Below, piece by piece: positions 46,435 to 58,449 of a stretch of 64,000 nt of DNA. Position 1 is the first letter of the stretch, and the number at the start of each line of letters is the position of its first letter. The DNA lies in assembly GCA_032871835.1 (NCBI GenBank), contig CM065297.1:60995253-61059252 (forward strand), read 5' to 3'. The position numbers and the translations under genes are program-made. Below the pieces are notes generated by a model. That model was not told where the DNA came from, did no database searches, and worked only from the letters and a program-made list of their open reading frames with translations. The stretch comes from Dipteronia dyeriana (lineage: Eukaryota > Streptophyta > Magnoliopsida > Sapindales > Sapindaceae).

Positions 46435-48906
46435 TGTTAGGTTTATGCTCCATAGCAAGAGTGTAATATTGTAATTAACAATCTTTTCATATGAATAAAT
46501 TGATTTCTAGTTTAACAAATCTTATAGCATTTATAGTTTAATTATTATAATTGTCAAAAGTAAATAATCATAAGGTCAAAAGACTATGAGAAAAGAAGAA
46601 TTGTTCATACATCTAGATATGTATGAGGTAGACACAATTCTTTAGTTAGTCTTGAATAATATTCACAACTTAAGATAGAAGGTTGGACGCCTTTATCTTG
46701 TCAAAGTTATAGATTCTTTTGCTAGCATTTGAGTGGGATCAAATATGTTATGATGAGTCTAAAATCATCAAAGTGTGGTATCTTTGGGCAAAAGAATCTA
46801 GTGCACTAGGTGCATTGAATAGGATCAAAATGAAATACTTTTTCTAGAACCGCCAATGGATAAAAGTTTTCACTTGAAGACAATCGGAGAGTCTATCTTA
46901 ATCCTGAGATAAATGATGGACTTATGGTTGCAAGTGTTATACTTTGAGCTATCAATGAGTACGATTATATAGCATAGTCTATCCTCGATAGTTTGGTGGT
47001 ATTCATTTGTTAATCGATAGAGAACTTCATCTATAAATATGGACATCGTAGCTCCATTTATTGAATGAGAGTAGAATACCATCATATGGATGTTTTGAGG
47101 TATTGGATATTAAATCTTAACGTTAAGTTTTCAATAGTGTCTGTTGAAACATGGCTTCTAGACAAGTCAAAATATCCAAGTTCAAAATGTGGTCATATGA
47201 GTAAATATGGTAACTTGGAGAGCTATAGGCCGTCAATGAGCTCTTGGCGATTACTGATATTCTTTCCGAGGATACACTTTCTCCAATAAGGTTGTCTAGG
47301 GTACGAATGAGTAACATCAACTTATTCTATCTTTATTTAAGAGTTCAATTTTAGTTATTTAGTGGAATGAACTAAAATTAAATAGATTGGACCTAAGTGA
47401 ATCATTTGTTGATTGTGATTAGGTTGTGTCTATAGGAGCTTAAATTTAGATAGCCCGCCAAGATCCCCAATCCATATAAACTTGCATGGATCATTTGATA
47501 TATTCTACCGGACCAATTTAGGGGTTCATCTAGAATTGTAATGAGGCATGTGAACTTGTTTCTTTTTGTAAGAATAGGTCTAGTTCACATGTGGATTTTT
47601 ATTAAGGTCCAATGGATTCAATAAAATAAGAAACATAATATATGGCCTTTATACTAGGTATGGGCGGCAATGTCTATGGTGAATAGCTTAAATATATTAT
47701 TTTTATTTTATTATTATTTAATTAAATGAAAATTACTTAATTTATTGATTAATTAATTATTTAATTAAAAGTCAAAATCTTTTTCCTAATAGGAGATTGT
47801 CTCCTAAAACTATACTATTGTTTGTAGTATAGTTAAAGTTAAAGGCTATATTTGATAAGTAGATAAATAAATAGAATTATTTATCTAATCAAATTAGGAA
47901 GTCTTTAATATGGTTACAAATACACTATTGATTTGGATTAGGATTCTTGGTGTAGGAAATAATTCTTTTTGGAAATGGTTTCTTGGTCACCAAGTAAAAC
48001 TACTTAGTGGTAGAATTCTTATTTGAAAAGGATTCATGACCACCAAGTTAATCTACCTAAGGATATGATTCTTGTCCATTAAGTAATCTTTCTTAGGAAA
48101 GATTAAACTCTCCTAATCTACTTCAAAGAAGGGAAATTCGGTCACCACATGTGTAATACAAGATAAGATAGTTTTCCTTTTAGATAAAGATTCTAACTAC
48201 CAAATAAATCCACCTAAGGAAAAGATTCTTGCCAACCAAGTTAATCCATCTTAGGAAAGGATTTATGAACCTATATATATGTGTTAAGAATTTTGGTCAT
48301 GACGAAGGCAATTAGAGGTGATTTCGGCTTTATTTTTTTAAGAGAAAGTTTCGGCCATCATAGGAATTTTGAGGGAGAAAAATATGATTTTACTCTAGAC
48401 AAAATTCGATCATCTCTAATCAATAGTGTGTGAATTCAGCCCAAGAAAAGAAAAAAGGGGAACGTTTTTATTTTCGATAGTACACTAGTATTCTTTACAT
48501 CAAAAGGGTTTTGTGTACAACATCGAATCAAGGTTCACGTGAGTTTCAATCAAATTGATTGATAATTCACAAGTGACCGGACGTTCTTGGATTTTTCTCT
48601 TGGAGAATATTTGTAACTAACAAAGAAAACATTTTGCTTTGTCTCCATCCTCAGGAATACAATTCAAAGAAAGGGAGCCCACACTCCTAGGTGATTCACG
48701 TTCGTGATTGGATTGGAATATCTTACGGAATCAATTCGGCGCTTGTTCAATCGTCACGCGAAAAAGGTACGATACTTTTATATACATCAATTAATCTAGG
48801 GTTAAGGTTCTCGTTGCATAAGAAGGATTTTTTTTCTTTTATATGCAAACCCTAATTTCGTTTTTCTCACGCTTCCATTGCGTTTCTAAGCCATATTTTT
48901 TATACA
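46435..48906 (+). repeat. 3' LTR of element C
   Basis: TGTTAGG...TATACA, partner of 39124-41601. Visible differences are scattered substitutions and small indels, for example around 48327-48335 and at the very end, where CCCTACA is TATACA. Confidence 0.92.
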
Positions 48907-48911
48907 TCAAC
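48907..48911 (+). repeat. Target-site duplication, right copy (TCAAC)
   Basis: Identical to 39119-39123, proving integration of element C here. Confidence 0.92.
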
Positions 48912-49275
48912 CACATAGGTCATTATGGCATTTCCGTTTCGCTTGGTGAAGTTTTTGGATCATAGTATGCACTCGTTGTTCTCTTGAGTTATTGGTCTCG
49001 ATATTCGCACTCATCTTCGCAATTGTTGGTCCCTACTCCAACTTTGATTGATAACTTGCCAACCAAAAATTGTATTATTCCTTGCACAAACACAACTCAA
49101 ACAAGATTAAATGCATTTTCTTAAAACAAAAATAGAAATAATAAACAAACACGCAAAAATAACGAAAACAAACAAATAGAAAACTAATGGAATATTTACA
49201 TAACTACATTATTTGCTAAAACTTGAAACAATTAACGAATTGGCCACCTCCTTGGCAGTATCACCATTTTGAATG
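48912..49275 (-). other. Internal region of the second B element, PBS side
   Basis: Continues the sequence broken at 39123. It ends with a PBS-like site at 49249-49266, which on the minus strand is TGGTGATACTGCCAAGGA. Twelve of 18 positions match the Asp-tRNA site TGGCGCCGTTGCCGGGGA. An A-rich leader precedes it. Non-coding. Confidence 0.65.
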
Positions 49276-51006
49276 TGCTATTTCTGTTACAAGAAATTAT
49301 GAATTCAAAAGATATTTATAAATTAGTTCCTACGCAATGTGCTCTAAAGTTTTAAAAACTTAGTAAAGTGGAAAGTGAAGGCATCGTCCACAAGGAGGTG
49401 TCATCTATCGATCGTCTCTCATTTTAGTGATTATTGAAAGCAATGTAAATAAGAACATGGGAATGATGAGAGTGGTGTGTGTGAAGTGAGTATGAAATAA
49501 AGATAAAATGATAAGGGAACATGGAGAAATGAGAATGGTAATTAAAATGATAAATGTAAAATGGATGGATAGGAGATGCAAGAGAATGGATATATATGGT
49601 ACTCAAGATCACCAAAACATTTGCACCATAAATATTAACTAACCGTAAAGACACTCCATCTTATTGGGCTAATCTTCCTAGGCTAGTGTTTATGGGATGG
49701 CTTGGATTATAGTGCTAACACAATTCACCCCATTCACTTTTACTTTGGGTAAATGTAAGGTAGCTGGATGGCTTGGATTGGAGTACTTGTAATCCAACCT
49801 TTTTACCTAGTTGAGACATAATGTATTGGAGTGCTCACAACATATCCCATCCAATTCAAGTAAGCTTGATTCGACACCTAATGTGTGTATGGTTAAAAAT
49901 ATAAATTGGTACATAATGTAAACCAAGAGTTGAAGTGCCCTGCTTGGCCTACAATGACGCCACAATTCAACCTCTACAATGAAGGGGGAGTTGGAGTGCC
50001 TACCCAAACCAAAATGAGTATTGAATGCCTTATAGCCCAAAATCAACAACTAAGTGATATGGGAGTTAGAGTGCCTACCCATTTCACAAAGATTACAATA
50101 AAAGCACATTTACTCAAATAAGTTCAATCAATTAACAAGAATCAAGAGTTGGAGTGTCTACTTAATTCAAGAGATAATTAAACATAGTTAAGCACAATGA
50201 AAGGAACTATATTAATCAAATCAAAGTATGGTGGAAAACCCACAAATACATATTCAAATACATATCTCCAACTCTGGGGTTTAAGTACTCATGCTAGATA
50301 CAAAGTAAAAGCAAAGATATGAGACATAAAGAGGACCCATGTAGAGATTCCTCATTCCTTCTAGCTTGATTCCAATCTTCTTGTAGCCTTGAGTAAATGA
50401 GGATGTGAAATGGTTAGATTTGGTGAGGGATGATTTCTAAACCTAGGGTAGTAATTATATGTGTGAGAAAGTGTAGTTGAGGGGAAGATAGGTGTAAGAG
50501 ATGATGGAAAGATCTCTTTTCATTTCATGAAAGAATATATTTATAGGGTCCCAAGATTAGGCCTGAAAATACTGATGTGGCGGTCCTGACGTGTGAAATG
50601 TGCGGGTAGGGACCCATGAATTGGCCCACTCAGTGCCCTAATGCTTCAAATTCTTATCTCTTGATTTGGCCTATCGAGGAGTTATAAGCAGGTATGGACC
50701 CACACAGGGACCCGTACACTGACCTGATGGTGCCTGATCTGCTTCTCTATTATTCTCCTGTTGCACGGTTTATGAGCTGGTTGTACGCGTGTAAGGACCT
50801 ACCCAGCGACCTAGACACTGAAACCTTTCTTTACTAATTTCACCATATTTTCGTCCAAATCTTCACGTTTTTCATCCTTTCTTCCAAAATGTACCTAATT
50901 GCCTGCAAACATAACAAAAGAGCCATAATACAAGTAAAAGTACATGAAAACGAGACAAGGAACATGGAATTGAGAGCCAAAATATATGACAATTTTGGCA
51001 CGATCA
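49276..51006 (-). repeat. 5' LTR of the second B element (1731 bp)
   Basis: The minus strand reads TGATCGTGCC...AATAGCA. It matches 34480-36290 over most of its length and 22364-22798 in U3. A minus-strand TATA box lies at 50538-50545 (plus-strand TATTTATA). It is the most complete B LTR and the reference for the other two. Confidence 0.8.
50538..50545 (-). promoter_or_regulatory. Candidate TATA box of the B-type LTR
   Basis: TATAAATA on the minus strand, just upstream (in transcript direction) of the block that becomes the first part of the RNA. Confidence 0.45.
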
Positions 51007-51185
51007 TTTCTTTACATACATTAACTTGTATTATTTTAACACTTACTTATTTGAATTTACTTTGACTTGTTAAAATAATTTACTTGTTAATGGCTTTAAG
51101 TGTACTTAACTTGGTTGTAAAAAAAAAAGTACAATAATTTAAACATATACCTATTCACCCCCTAGATATGTTTTACACTATAATT
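51007..51185 (+). repeat. Fragment of a SIRE-type LTR end
   Basis: AAACATATACCTATTCACCCCCTAGATATG, then TTTTACACTATAATTGGT, matches the end of the SIRE LTR at 57320-57368 (AGCATATACCTATTCAC, then AATTGGTATCAG). It seems to include the first bases of a PBS. A run of A is at 51120-51129. Confidence 0.45.
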
Positions 51186-51194
51186 GGTTAAAGG

Positions 51195-51780
51195 AATTTC
51201 AAGATGATGCCTTATAGGCCCATAGGACAGCTTTCAAACATCTATTGGAATGAGTCTATATAGGTTGGTCTTTGGGAAGGCATGCCACCTTCCAGTCAAG
51301 CTTGAGCACCGAGCCTTTTGGGAGGTTAGGAGGTTGAACTTCAACTATTTCAAGGCCGGTGAGGAGAGGAAGCTTCAACTTTGTGAACTTGAGGAATTTT
51401 GATTGGATGCATATGAGAGTTCAAGGTTGTACAAGGAGAAGACTAAAGTGTTACATGACAAGATGATTGTGCGTAAGGATCTTCGCTATAGTATGCTAGT
51501 TCTCGTATTCTACTCCTATTTGAAGTTGTTTCTCGAGAAATTAAAGTCTAGATGGTTTGGATCATTCCGGTTGACACAAGTTTTCTCAAATGGAGCTATT
51601 GAGGTGGAAAACGAGAAAAATGGTGATAAGTTCTTAATCAATGGGCAATGGGTCAAACTGTAAGTGAAGGAGATTGGAGATATCACTTGGTTGAAGGAGT
51701 TTGTGCTTAAAGAACCGACACACTCTCACCACGTCTTGCCTAGACGTTAAATCGTGCGCTTGGTGGAAGACAACCCATCT
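51195..51780 (+). pseudogene. Ty3/Athila-type integrase C-terminal region
   Basis: The strand-transfer enzyme's C-terminal part, readable over two frameshifts and stops. The start lies near HRTAFK, then FGKACHLP and LEHRAFW equivalents in a shifted frame. From 51403 there is an open piece of 86 codons with DAYESSRLYKEKTKVLHDK, SRWFGSFRLTQVF, GAIEVEN and NGQWVKL. This series is diagnostic of Athila-type Ty3 integrases. The catalytic core lies upstream and is missing. After the stop, a CGCTTGGTGGAAGACAACCC phrase (51756-51775) matches the conserved end of such pol regions. Confidence 0.8.
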
Positions 51781-52923
51781 AGGTAACTTTCCAATTTCGA
51801 TAAACTTTTCCAATTCTAGTTATAAGTGTAAATTATATTAGTTTCACTTCATTCCCTAATCTTGGTTGATCAACACCTTAAATTTGAGTTGAGTCGTGTT
51901 TAAGTGTAAGGTGTAGAAAAACATAGGTTTAAGGGGTGAATTTAATTATTTTTTTCGAGTCCAATACCTGAGATTAGCATCCCCAAACTTAATTTAACTA
52001 AGCAAAAGAACTTGACATGTGTTTATGTTAAGTATGAGCGCGATTGAGACAAATTGGAATTTTTCGCAGCCCTAGAAAGCATTTTTCAGGAATGTCACGA
52101 CCAATATATCGTGTCAAACAACCGCGGCGCTTAAGATGAAAAATTGGCTATCTCTTTGGTGCCACGTGGAAGAAAGCCGTGAAAACACTTGAAGGAAGTT
52201 AACAGGAATGTCACGGCGATGATGTTGTCTTGGAAGACTGTATTACTTCAAACGCGGGAATTGTTGTCGCACGGGTGTCGCGTGATTTAGCGACTGTGAC
52301 AAGTGGAAAAACTACTGGAAACATTATCGTTTTGGTGTTGCCCCCATTCTTTTCATCTTGGACAACCGCGACAGTCGAGACCACGACACATATACCTCTT
52401 TTCGTGGTAGGGAACAACATCATAAATTTTCAAAGAAAGAAAAACCGTTTTCATTCCCTTCTTGTGCTCGACGACTTCAAGCCCACACAATCGGCATTTT
52501 CTTTCCTTTTCCACCTTTTTAAATTCATTTATGTCCCAAATCCCATCCTTCCCACTTTTTTACAATGTTAGGGTTAGTAGAGGTTGTATGGTGAAGATTT
52601 TGTGTGGAGTGATAATTTGTTCATGTATTCGAAATTGGTGTGTGGGTTTGTGTTTTAAGGGTAGGATGAAGTTATTTTGTATGTTTATTTCATGATTGGG
52701 GGTTTTTGGATTGTTTGAGTGAAGATTAGGGCATATTGGGGATTTTTAGGATTTGCTGTGAGATTTTTATTTTGTGTGTTATCTGATTATTTGAACTATG
52801 GTTGTGGATATATGGTATCCGCGGTGTATCGAATTGTTGTTAGTTGTGTTGAGGTTTTGCCGAAGTGCTACCCCGTTGTGTTAGAAATTGGTGGAAGTGG
52901 CATAGTTTTCTGACTGTCAAAAT
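51781..52923 (+). other. Post-pol region of the Athila fragment
   Basis: Non-coding or unrecognised. Bases 52040-52400 contain several CGCGAC/GTCGCG and CCACG words, which recur in the region after pol in Athila-type elements. The open frames here (for example 52230-52571) have no recognisable product, and I do not call them genes. Confidence 0.5.
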
Positions 52924-53165
52924 ATGGCAAGGGTGAAGCAAACAACTAGGGTGGTCGAAGTGGAGATTCTAGCTGGAGGCAAAAAGCCGATAATAGGTCA
53001 AAAAAGATATAGAGACAGATTCTAACATGTGCATAAAATCTAGACTTTCTGTATTCAGATAGCTAAGTTCAACAAAATGAAGATTATTCACGAGCAAGGG
53101 ATCAACATTAGTGAGTTGGGAGCAACACCAATCCCGGGTCAACTAATAAAAAGTCTACTTTCTAT
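52924..53165 (+). pseudogene. Start of a retroelement accessory ORF (Athila-linked), broken
   Basis: ATG at 52924 opens MARVKQTTRVVEV, then a GGKKP segment and KRYRDRF, with a stop after 33 codons. In the next frames the text goes on as KIIHEQGINISELGA and IPGQLIKSL. An N-terminal basic segment followed by 'F...A..R(Y/F)......I.E.G....L' is seen in ORFs linked to plant Ty3 elements. It is cut at 53165 by a SIRE LTR fragment. Function unknown. The resemblance of the first residues to histone H3 is superficial. Confidence 0.35.
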
Positions 53166-53614
53166 CCAAGGCACCCTTGCCTCTAGAAGGTCTCCATTGC
53201 TTGATTATCCGGACCACTTGTCTTAATCAAGACTCATTACTCAGCTATCCGAACCACATGTCCTTGCCAAGACTTCATTCCTTTTACAAAGACTTCCTTG
53301 TGTGATCAATGAAAGCAAAATGCAAACAAGCACTCAACATAGAATATGAGATCAATACATTCTGTGGGAACTAGACATAAGCATGTGAGTTCACAAATCA
53401 AAATTGTCTAGTTACTATGCATGAATAATATTCTAGAAAATGTGAAACACCAAAATAACACATTTAACTTCTAGATATATTCATACAACTAAAACATGAA
53501 TCAAAGTATAAACATTAAGCACATATTCAAGGTTTTAGTAACAAACAAAAACACATGCAAGATTCACAAGATATGATCAATTAAAATTTTAGCAAATATT
53601 TAGAGCATATTCAT
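53166..53614 (-). repeat. SIRE-type LTR fragment, first part
   Basis: Matches the minus-strand SIRE LTRs in order: degraded 45-bp repeats (53170-53320), GCAAACAAGCACTCAACATAG (compare 8037-8059), then GATATGATCAAT and TTTAGAGCATAT. It is broken at 53614 by a solo LTR and resumes at 55771. Confidence 0.75.
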
Positions 53615-55770
53615 TGGGATTATGCTCGATAGCAAGAGTGTAATAATGTATTTGACAATATTTTCATATTAATAAAAGTGATTTCTAGTTTAACAAATCT
53701 TATAGCATTTATACTTTAATTATTATAATTGTCAAAAGTGAATAATCATAAGGTTAAAAGACTTTGAGAAAAGAAGAATTGTTCGTACATCTGGATATGT
53801 ACAAGGCAGACACAATTTTTTAGTTAGTCTTGAATAATATTCATAACCTAAGATAAAGGTTGGGCACCTTTATCTTGTCAAAGTTGTAGATTCTTTAGCA
53901 AATATTTAAGTGGGATCAAATTTAATATGATGAGTCTAAAATCATCAAAGTGTGGTGTCTTTGGGTAAAAGAATCTAGTGCACTGGATGTATTGAATAGG
54001 ATCACAGTGAAATACTTTATCTAGAACTTCAATAGATAAAAGTTTTCACTTGAAGACAATCAGAGAGTCTATCTCAATCATGAGATAAATGGTGGACTTA
54101 TGGTTGCAAGTGTTATCATTTGAGCTATCAATGAATATGATTATATAGCATAGTCTATCCTCGATAGTTTGGTGGTATTCATTTGTTAATCGATAGAGGA
54201 CTTCATTTATAGATATGGACATTGTGGCACCATTTATTAAATGAGAGTAGAATATCATCATATGAATGTTTTTAAGGTAGTGAATATTAAATCTTAACGT
54301 TAAATTTTGAATAGTGTCTATTGAAATATAGCTTCTGTACAAGTTAAAATATCCAAGTTCAAAATGTGGTCATATGAGTAAATATGGTAACTTGGAGACC
54401 TATAGGCGGTCTATGAGCTTTTGGCGATTACTGATATTCTTCTCGAGGATACACTATCTCTATTAAGATTGTCTAGGGTGTGAATGAGCAATATTAACTT
54501 ATTCTATCTTTATTCAAGAGTTCAATTTTAGTTTTTTAGTGGAATGAACTAAAATTAATAGATCGGACCTAAGTGAATCATTTGTTGATTGTGATTAGGT
54601 TATATCTATTGGAGCATAAATTTGGATAGCTCACTGAGATCCCCAATTCACACGAACTTGCATGGATCACTTGATATATTCTACCGGACCAATTTATGGG
54701 TCCATCTAGAATTGTATTAGGGTTTAGTAAGAATGCGTCTAGTTCACTTGTAGACCTTTTATTTAAGTCCAGTGGATTTAATAAAATAGGAAAAACAATA
54801 TTTATCCCATATTTGTATAGCTTGGGCAGTAAGGGACTATATAATAGCCTTATATATTGTTTTATTTTATTTTATTATTTAATTAAATGGAAATTAATTA
54901 ATTATTTAATTAAAAATCAAAATATTTTTCCTAGTAGGAGATGGTCTCCTAGAGTCATATTATTGTTGGTAATATGATAAGTATCAAATACTATATTTAA
55001 TAAGTACATAAATAATAGGAATTTATTTATCTAGTCAAATTATGAAGTATTTGATTTATATTAGGACTCTAATTGACAATCAGTCAAATTAGAAAGTTTT
55101 TGATTTAGTCACAATTTAATTATATTCCATAATTTGTTACTGTTAAATACACTATTTGAGTTGGATTAAGAGTCTTGGTGTGGAAAAGAAATATATTTTT
55201 TTAAAAGGATTTTTTGTTACCAAGTAAATCCACCTAGAGAAAGGATTCTTTCCCACCAAGTAAATCCTCTTTAAGAGAGGATTTGTATACCTATATATAC
55301 ACCTAGTGAATTCGGCTAAGTAAATACTTTATGTTAAAATTTTCGACCAAACTAGAGAATTTTGAGAGAGAAAAAATTAGTTTTTGCTCTAGATAAAATT
55401 CGGCCAAGGAGAAGAGTAAAGGGGAACGCTTTTGTTTTCGATAGTAGTATCCTTTAAATCAAAAGGGTTTTGTGTATAAAAATCAAATAGATTGGGTTTT
55501 CTCTTGGAGGATTATTGTGACTAACAGAAGAAAAAAAATTTGTTTGTTTCCATCCTCAGGTATACAATTTAAAGAAAGGGAGCCCACACTCCTAGGTGAT
55601 TCACGTTCACGATTGGATTGGAAGATCTTACGAATTCAATTCGGTGCTAGTTCAATCGTCATGAGAAAAAGGTACGATACTTTTCATATACGTCAATTAA
55701 TCTAGGGTTAAGGTTCTTTCTTTTAGAGGGAAACTTTTTAAAATATACCAAACCCTAATTTTTCCCTACA
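53615..55770 (+). repeat. C-family solo LTR
   Basis: Matches the LTRs of element C from TGGGATTATGCTCGATAGCAAGAG to TTTTCCCTACA, with internal deletions (notably around 55390-55500). The left edge is short by a few bases compared with TGTTAGGATT. There is no PBS or internal sequence after it and no second LTR. The SIRE LTR continues on both sides, so it is a solo LTR left by recombination. No clear target duplication remains. Confidence 0.85.
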
Positions 55771-56345
55771 ATTTTTTTTACAATAGTCAATCAAAGTCAA
55801 AATAGCTCTAAATACACAATCAAATATACTAATCCTATATATATTCAATTAAAAAGACCTAGCACATTTAGTGACTATTTATCATCAAAAATTAATCAAT
55901 TGAAGCACAAATAGTCCTAGATAAGAAGTTAGCACAATACAACTCACAAGCATGTGAAAAAAATAAGTTTTAAGAAAACCTAACTCAACATACAAGTTTA
56001 TAATTAAGCATATCTAGCTTAAATTGAAGCTCTATCTCTAATCAATTTTTGTTCAAGTATCATACTCATAGAGAGGAAGAAGACCCAAGATAATTGAAGA
56101 TAATAAAGTACAAAACACAATAGATGAATCAAATATCTTGACAAAAAGTGTAGCCACAAAATTTGATAAAGAACACCAAATAAACTTGAACAAAAGACTC
56201 CAAATATTATTATAGATGATAGAAGATTTCAATACAAAGATTCTCCAGCATGAATCACTTTAATTGGATAAGAAATTAGAATGATATGGTGATTCTAAGT
56301 TAAGAGAAAATTGCAGAAAATGATTGCACTACAATGATCTTCTTC
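55771..56345 (-). repeat. SIRE-type LTR fragment, second part
   Basis: Continues from 53614: ATAGTCAATCAAAG, CTCTAAATACACAATCAAAT, and GATGATAGAAGATTTCAATA compare with 15060-15110 and 15490-15512. It stops near 56345, shortly before where the TATA box would be. Confidence 0.7.
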
Positions 56346-57358
56346 ATGAATGTTCCTATTTGATTAAGAAGAATGACTAGGATGATTTTATTTCATTTTG
56401 TGGTTTGTTTGATTAATTTTCGAGTTTCTCTTGTGTTTTGTTGAATTGAATATATCTTAGCTAAACTTGACTAATATGAACTTGAATATAGAAATTTTAT
56501 TGTATCCTTGTAATTGGTTGTTGATTTCTAGGTTTAGTTTCATGTTCTAAGAACTAGATCATATTTGATTGATATTTCCATTTCTCTTATCTAGTTCTTA
56601 GTTAATAACATGCTTAGATTTCTAGATAAATTTGTGATTGATCTTTGATAGACTTTTCTAGTTATCGTATAGCATGTTCATAGAGTTTTGTTTGATAAAA
56701 ATTCTCTATTTTCTTGTGATTGTATCATGATTGCATGTGTGCACATTACTTAGATCATTGCCTTGTAAGAGGTTGAAGTCTCTTGTTAGAGTGAGTGAAG
56801 CCTTTATCTGAGCAAGGAGTCTTAGCTAGAGTCAAGAGGACTCGGATAGCTAAGCAATGAGACTTTCTAGGATTAGGAGAATCTGGATGGACAAGCAAGA
56901 ATTATTCCATGAGGCAAGAGTGCCATGGATAGAAAATTGCTTCCTAGAGGTGTATTTGTCAAATCTTGGATAGGAAGTAGGCAAAATGATTCACTAAGCC
57001 TGAGGGTAGAGTAAGTGTAATAGCTTTTGGAGCATATCTTGTGTTGATTGCTTGTGAGTGTGTAACTCTTAATCGACATAGTGGATTACATTTTGCCGAT
57101 GGTTGTGGTATCAACCTATTTATGTTTCCTCTTTTGAGGTTTACCACATAAATATCTTGTTTATTGATCTTAACAATTTTAATTTCTTTACTCACTTATG
57201 TATGTATCGCTTTAACACTTGCTATATAGTCTCTCCCATTGTATTGTTGATGTGATCATCTTATGAGTTTTTCTAAGTGTTTTAAAAATGCTTGTGTTTG
57301 TTTATAGAAGATTAAATTTGAGCATATACCTATTCACTATATAGACTAGGAAATTTTT
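56346..57358 (+). repeat. SIRE-type 5' LTR, 3' portion
   Basis: A plus-strand LTR of a related SIRE subfamily, missing U3. It carries the degraded 45-bp repeats (56770-56960), the stem-loop (57104-57148) and the end phrase CATATACCTATTCAC, and is directly followed by a PBS. It starts where the inverted fragment stops, so the two LTR pieces lie back to back. Confidence 0.75.
57104..57148 (+). other. Conserved LTR stem-loop
   Basis: Outer arms TGTGGT (57104-57109) and ACCACA (57143-57148). Inner hairpin CCTC-TTTT-GAGG (57128-57139). Same place as 2375-2406 and 7562-7593, with a different loop. Confidence 0.55.
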
Positions 57359-57361
57359 AAT

Positions 57362-57373
57362 TGGTATCAGAGC
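57362..57373 (+). promoter_or_regulatory. Primer-binding site, initiator-Met tRNA type
   Basis: TGGTATCAGAGC follows the LTR end. It fixes the plus orientation of the SIRE element to its right. Confidence 0.9.
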
Positions 57374-57449
57374 GGGTATCTAGAAGCATTTAGATAGATC
57401 TTCTTTATAGTGTTTGTTATCTTATTTTTTGATTAATCATGATTTAGGA

Positions 57450-58449
57450 AGTTTATTATTTTGTGGCTTCTTTTGTTGAAGGTGAGCCTATTGACTTGGA
57501 AGATTAAAAGATCAAGGATTATATTCCAAAAAATGAAAGGATCTTTAAGGTCAATAGGTCTCTCAATAAGCAGTTAGAAAATCATGATCTTTGCTCAAAA
57601 GAGTTTAATGATCTTTAAAAAAATAAACTTAATCTTGAGAAAAGCTTAGATGATAGTAATGATAGATTAATAATTTTGAAGCAAGAGATTGAGCAAAGGG
57701 ACGACTCTCTTGATCGTGCAAAATGAATTGAGAATGTGCTTAGAAGTAAGCTTAATGAGCATGAGAATAATGACAAACTTAATGAGGCTAAGGAGTTGAT
57801 TAACAGGATTTTATATAGCTCTAATAAAGTGAAAAATCACATTAAAGTTGGAAAGCTTCCAAGTGACAAAAGAGGGTTAGGATATGTTAATGAAAAATTT
57901 ACTCATTCATCTAACAAATCTACTTTTGTCAAAGCTAGTAGCAAATTGAATGTAGGTATACTATCTAACGGTAAAGCTATGGATGCTACCAAAGGTGCCT
58001 CAACATCAACAAATGATGTCAAAGAAAAGACTCAACAAGGCCAAAGACAACATGAATCTTCATCAAATGAAAAAGGCAAGGCATCAAGTATTGCACACCA
58101 AAGAGGTAAATATGGGAGAAGGCAAAATGAGTTTAATGCTCAAGACAATGGTAAACCTTTCAAATTCATTCCTATTTGTCATTATTGCAACATGGTTGGG
58201 CATATAAGACCTAGATTTTTGTCTATATTCGTAAGTGCAAATATGATAATGATTTGGATGATAAGTCTTAATGGTTCTAGGCAATCATCAATATATGGAT
58301 TTAGACCTAAACCTAAAAAGATCTTTGAAAAGCATGTTGAGAATAAACTTGTTGATGATTTGTTTGTAAAATCTTGTGGTGCATCTCATTCTGCTATGCG
58401 TAAGAAAGTTGATAGTACTTTATTTGATTTGTTTGAAAAAGGTGAATAA
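57450..58449 (+). pseudogene. SIRE gag, C-terminal half
   Basis: Readable over a few stops from about 57450 and open from 57736 to 58449. A coiled coil (around 57540-57800) leads to a SDKRGLGYV phrase, a Lys/Gln-rich linker, and a zinc knuckle at about 58171-58215: CHYCNMVGHIRPRF, in which the fourth ligand Cys is Phe. The capsid-type N-terminal half is absent: only about 80 bases separate the PBS from the coiled-coil side. Gag normally packages the RNA; this copy lacks both the N-terminal half and a whole knuckle. Confidence 0.75.

Larger units (their letters stand above)
39124..48906 (+). mobile_element. Complete Ty1/copia element C (9.8 kb, TAR/Angela-like)
   Basis: LTRs of 2478 bp (39124-41601) and 2472 bp (46435-48906), PBS, leader, gag remnant, pol, PPT, and a perfect 5-bp target duplication TCAAC. 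The flanking sequences join into one B-type internal region. The pol order protease-integrase-RT-RNase H is that of copia. The lineage (TAR/Angela side) is inferred from the RT and RNase H phrases and long LTRs. It is the best-kept element of the window but is not intact. Confidence 0.93.

Noticed and set aside
52924..52975. N-terminus resembling histone H3 (MARVKQTTR..., GGKKP)
   Set aside because: The likeness ends after about 20 residues, a stop follows at codon 34, and the place (after Athila integrase) and the later text fit a retroelement ORF.
53166..57358. One complete SIRE element with inverted LTRs
   Set aside because: LTRs of one element are direct, not inverted. The two fragments are of different subfamilies and are simply adjacent pieces.
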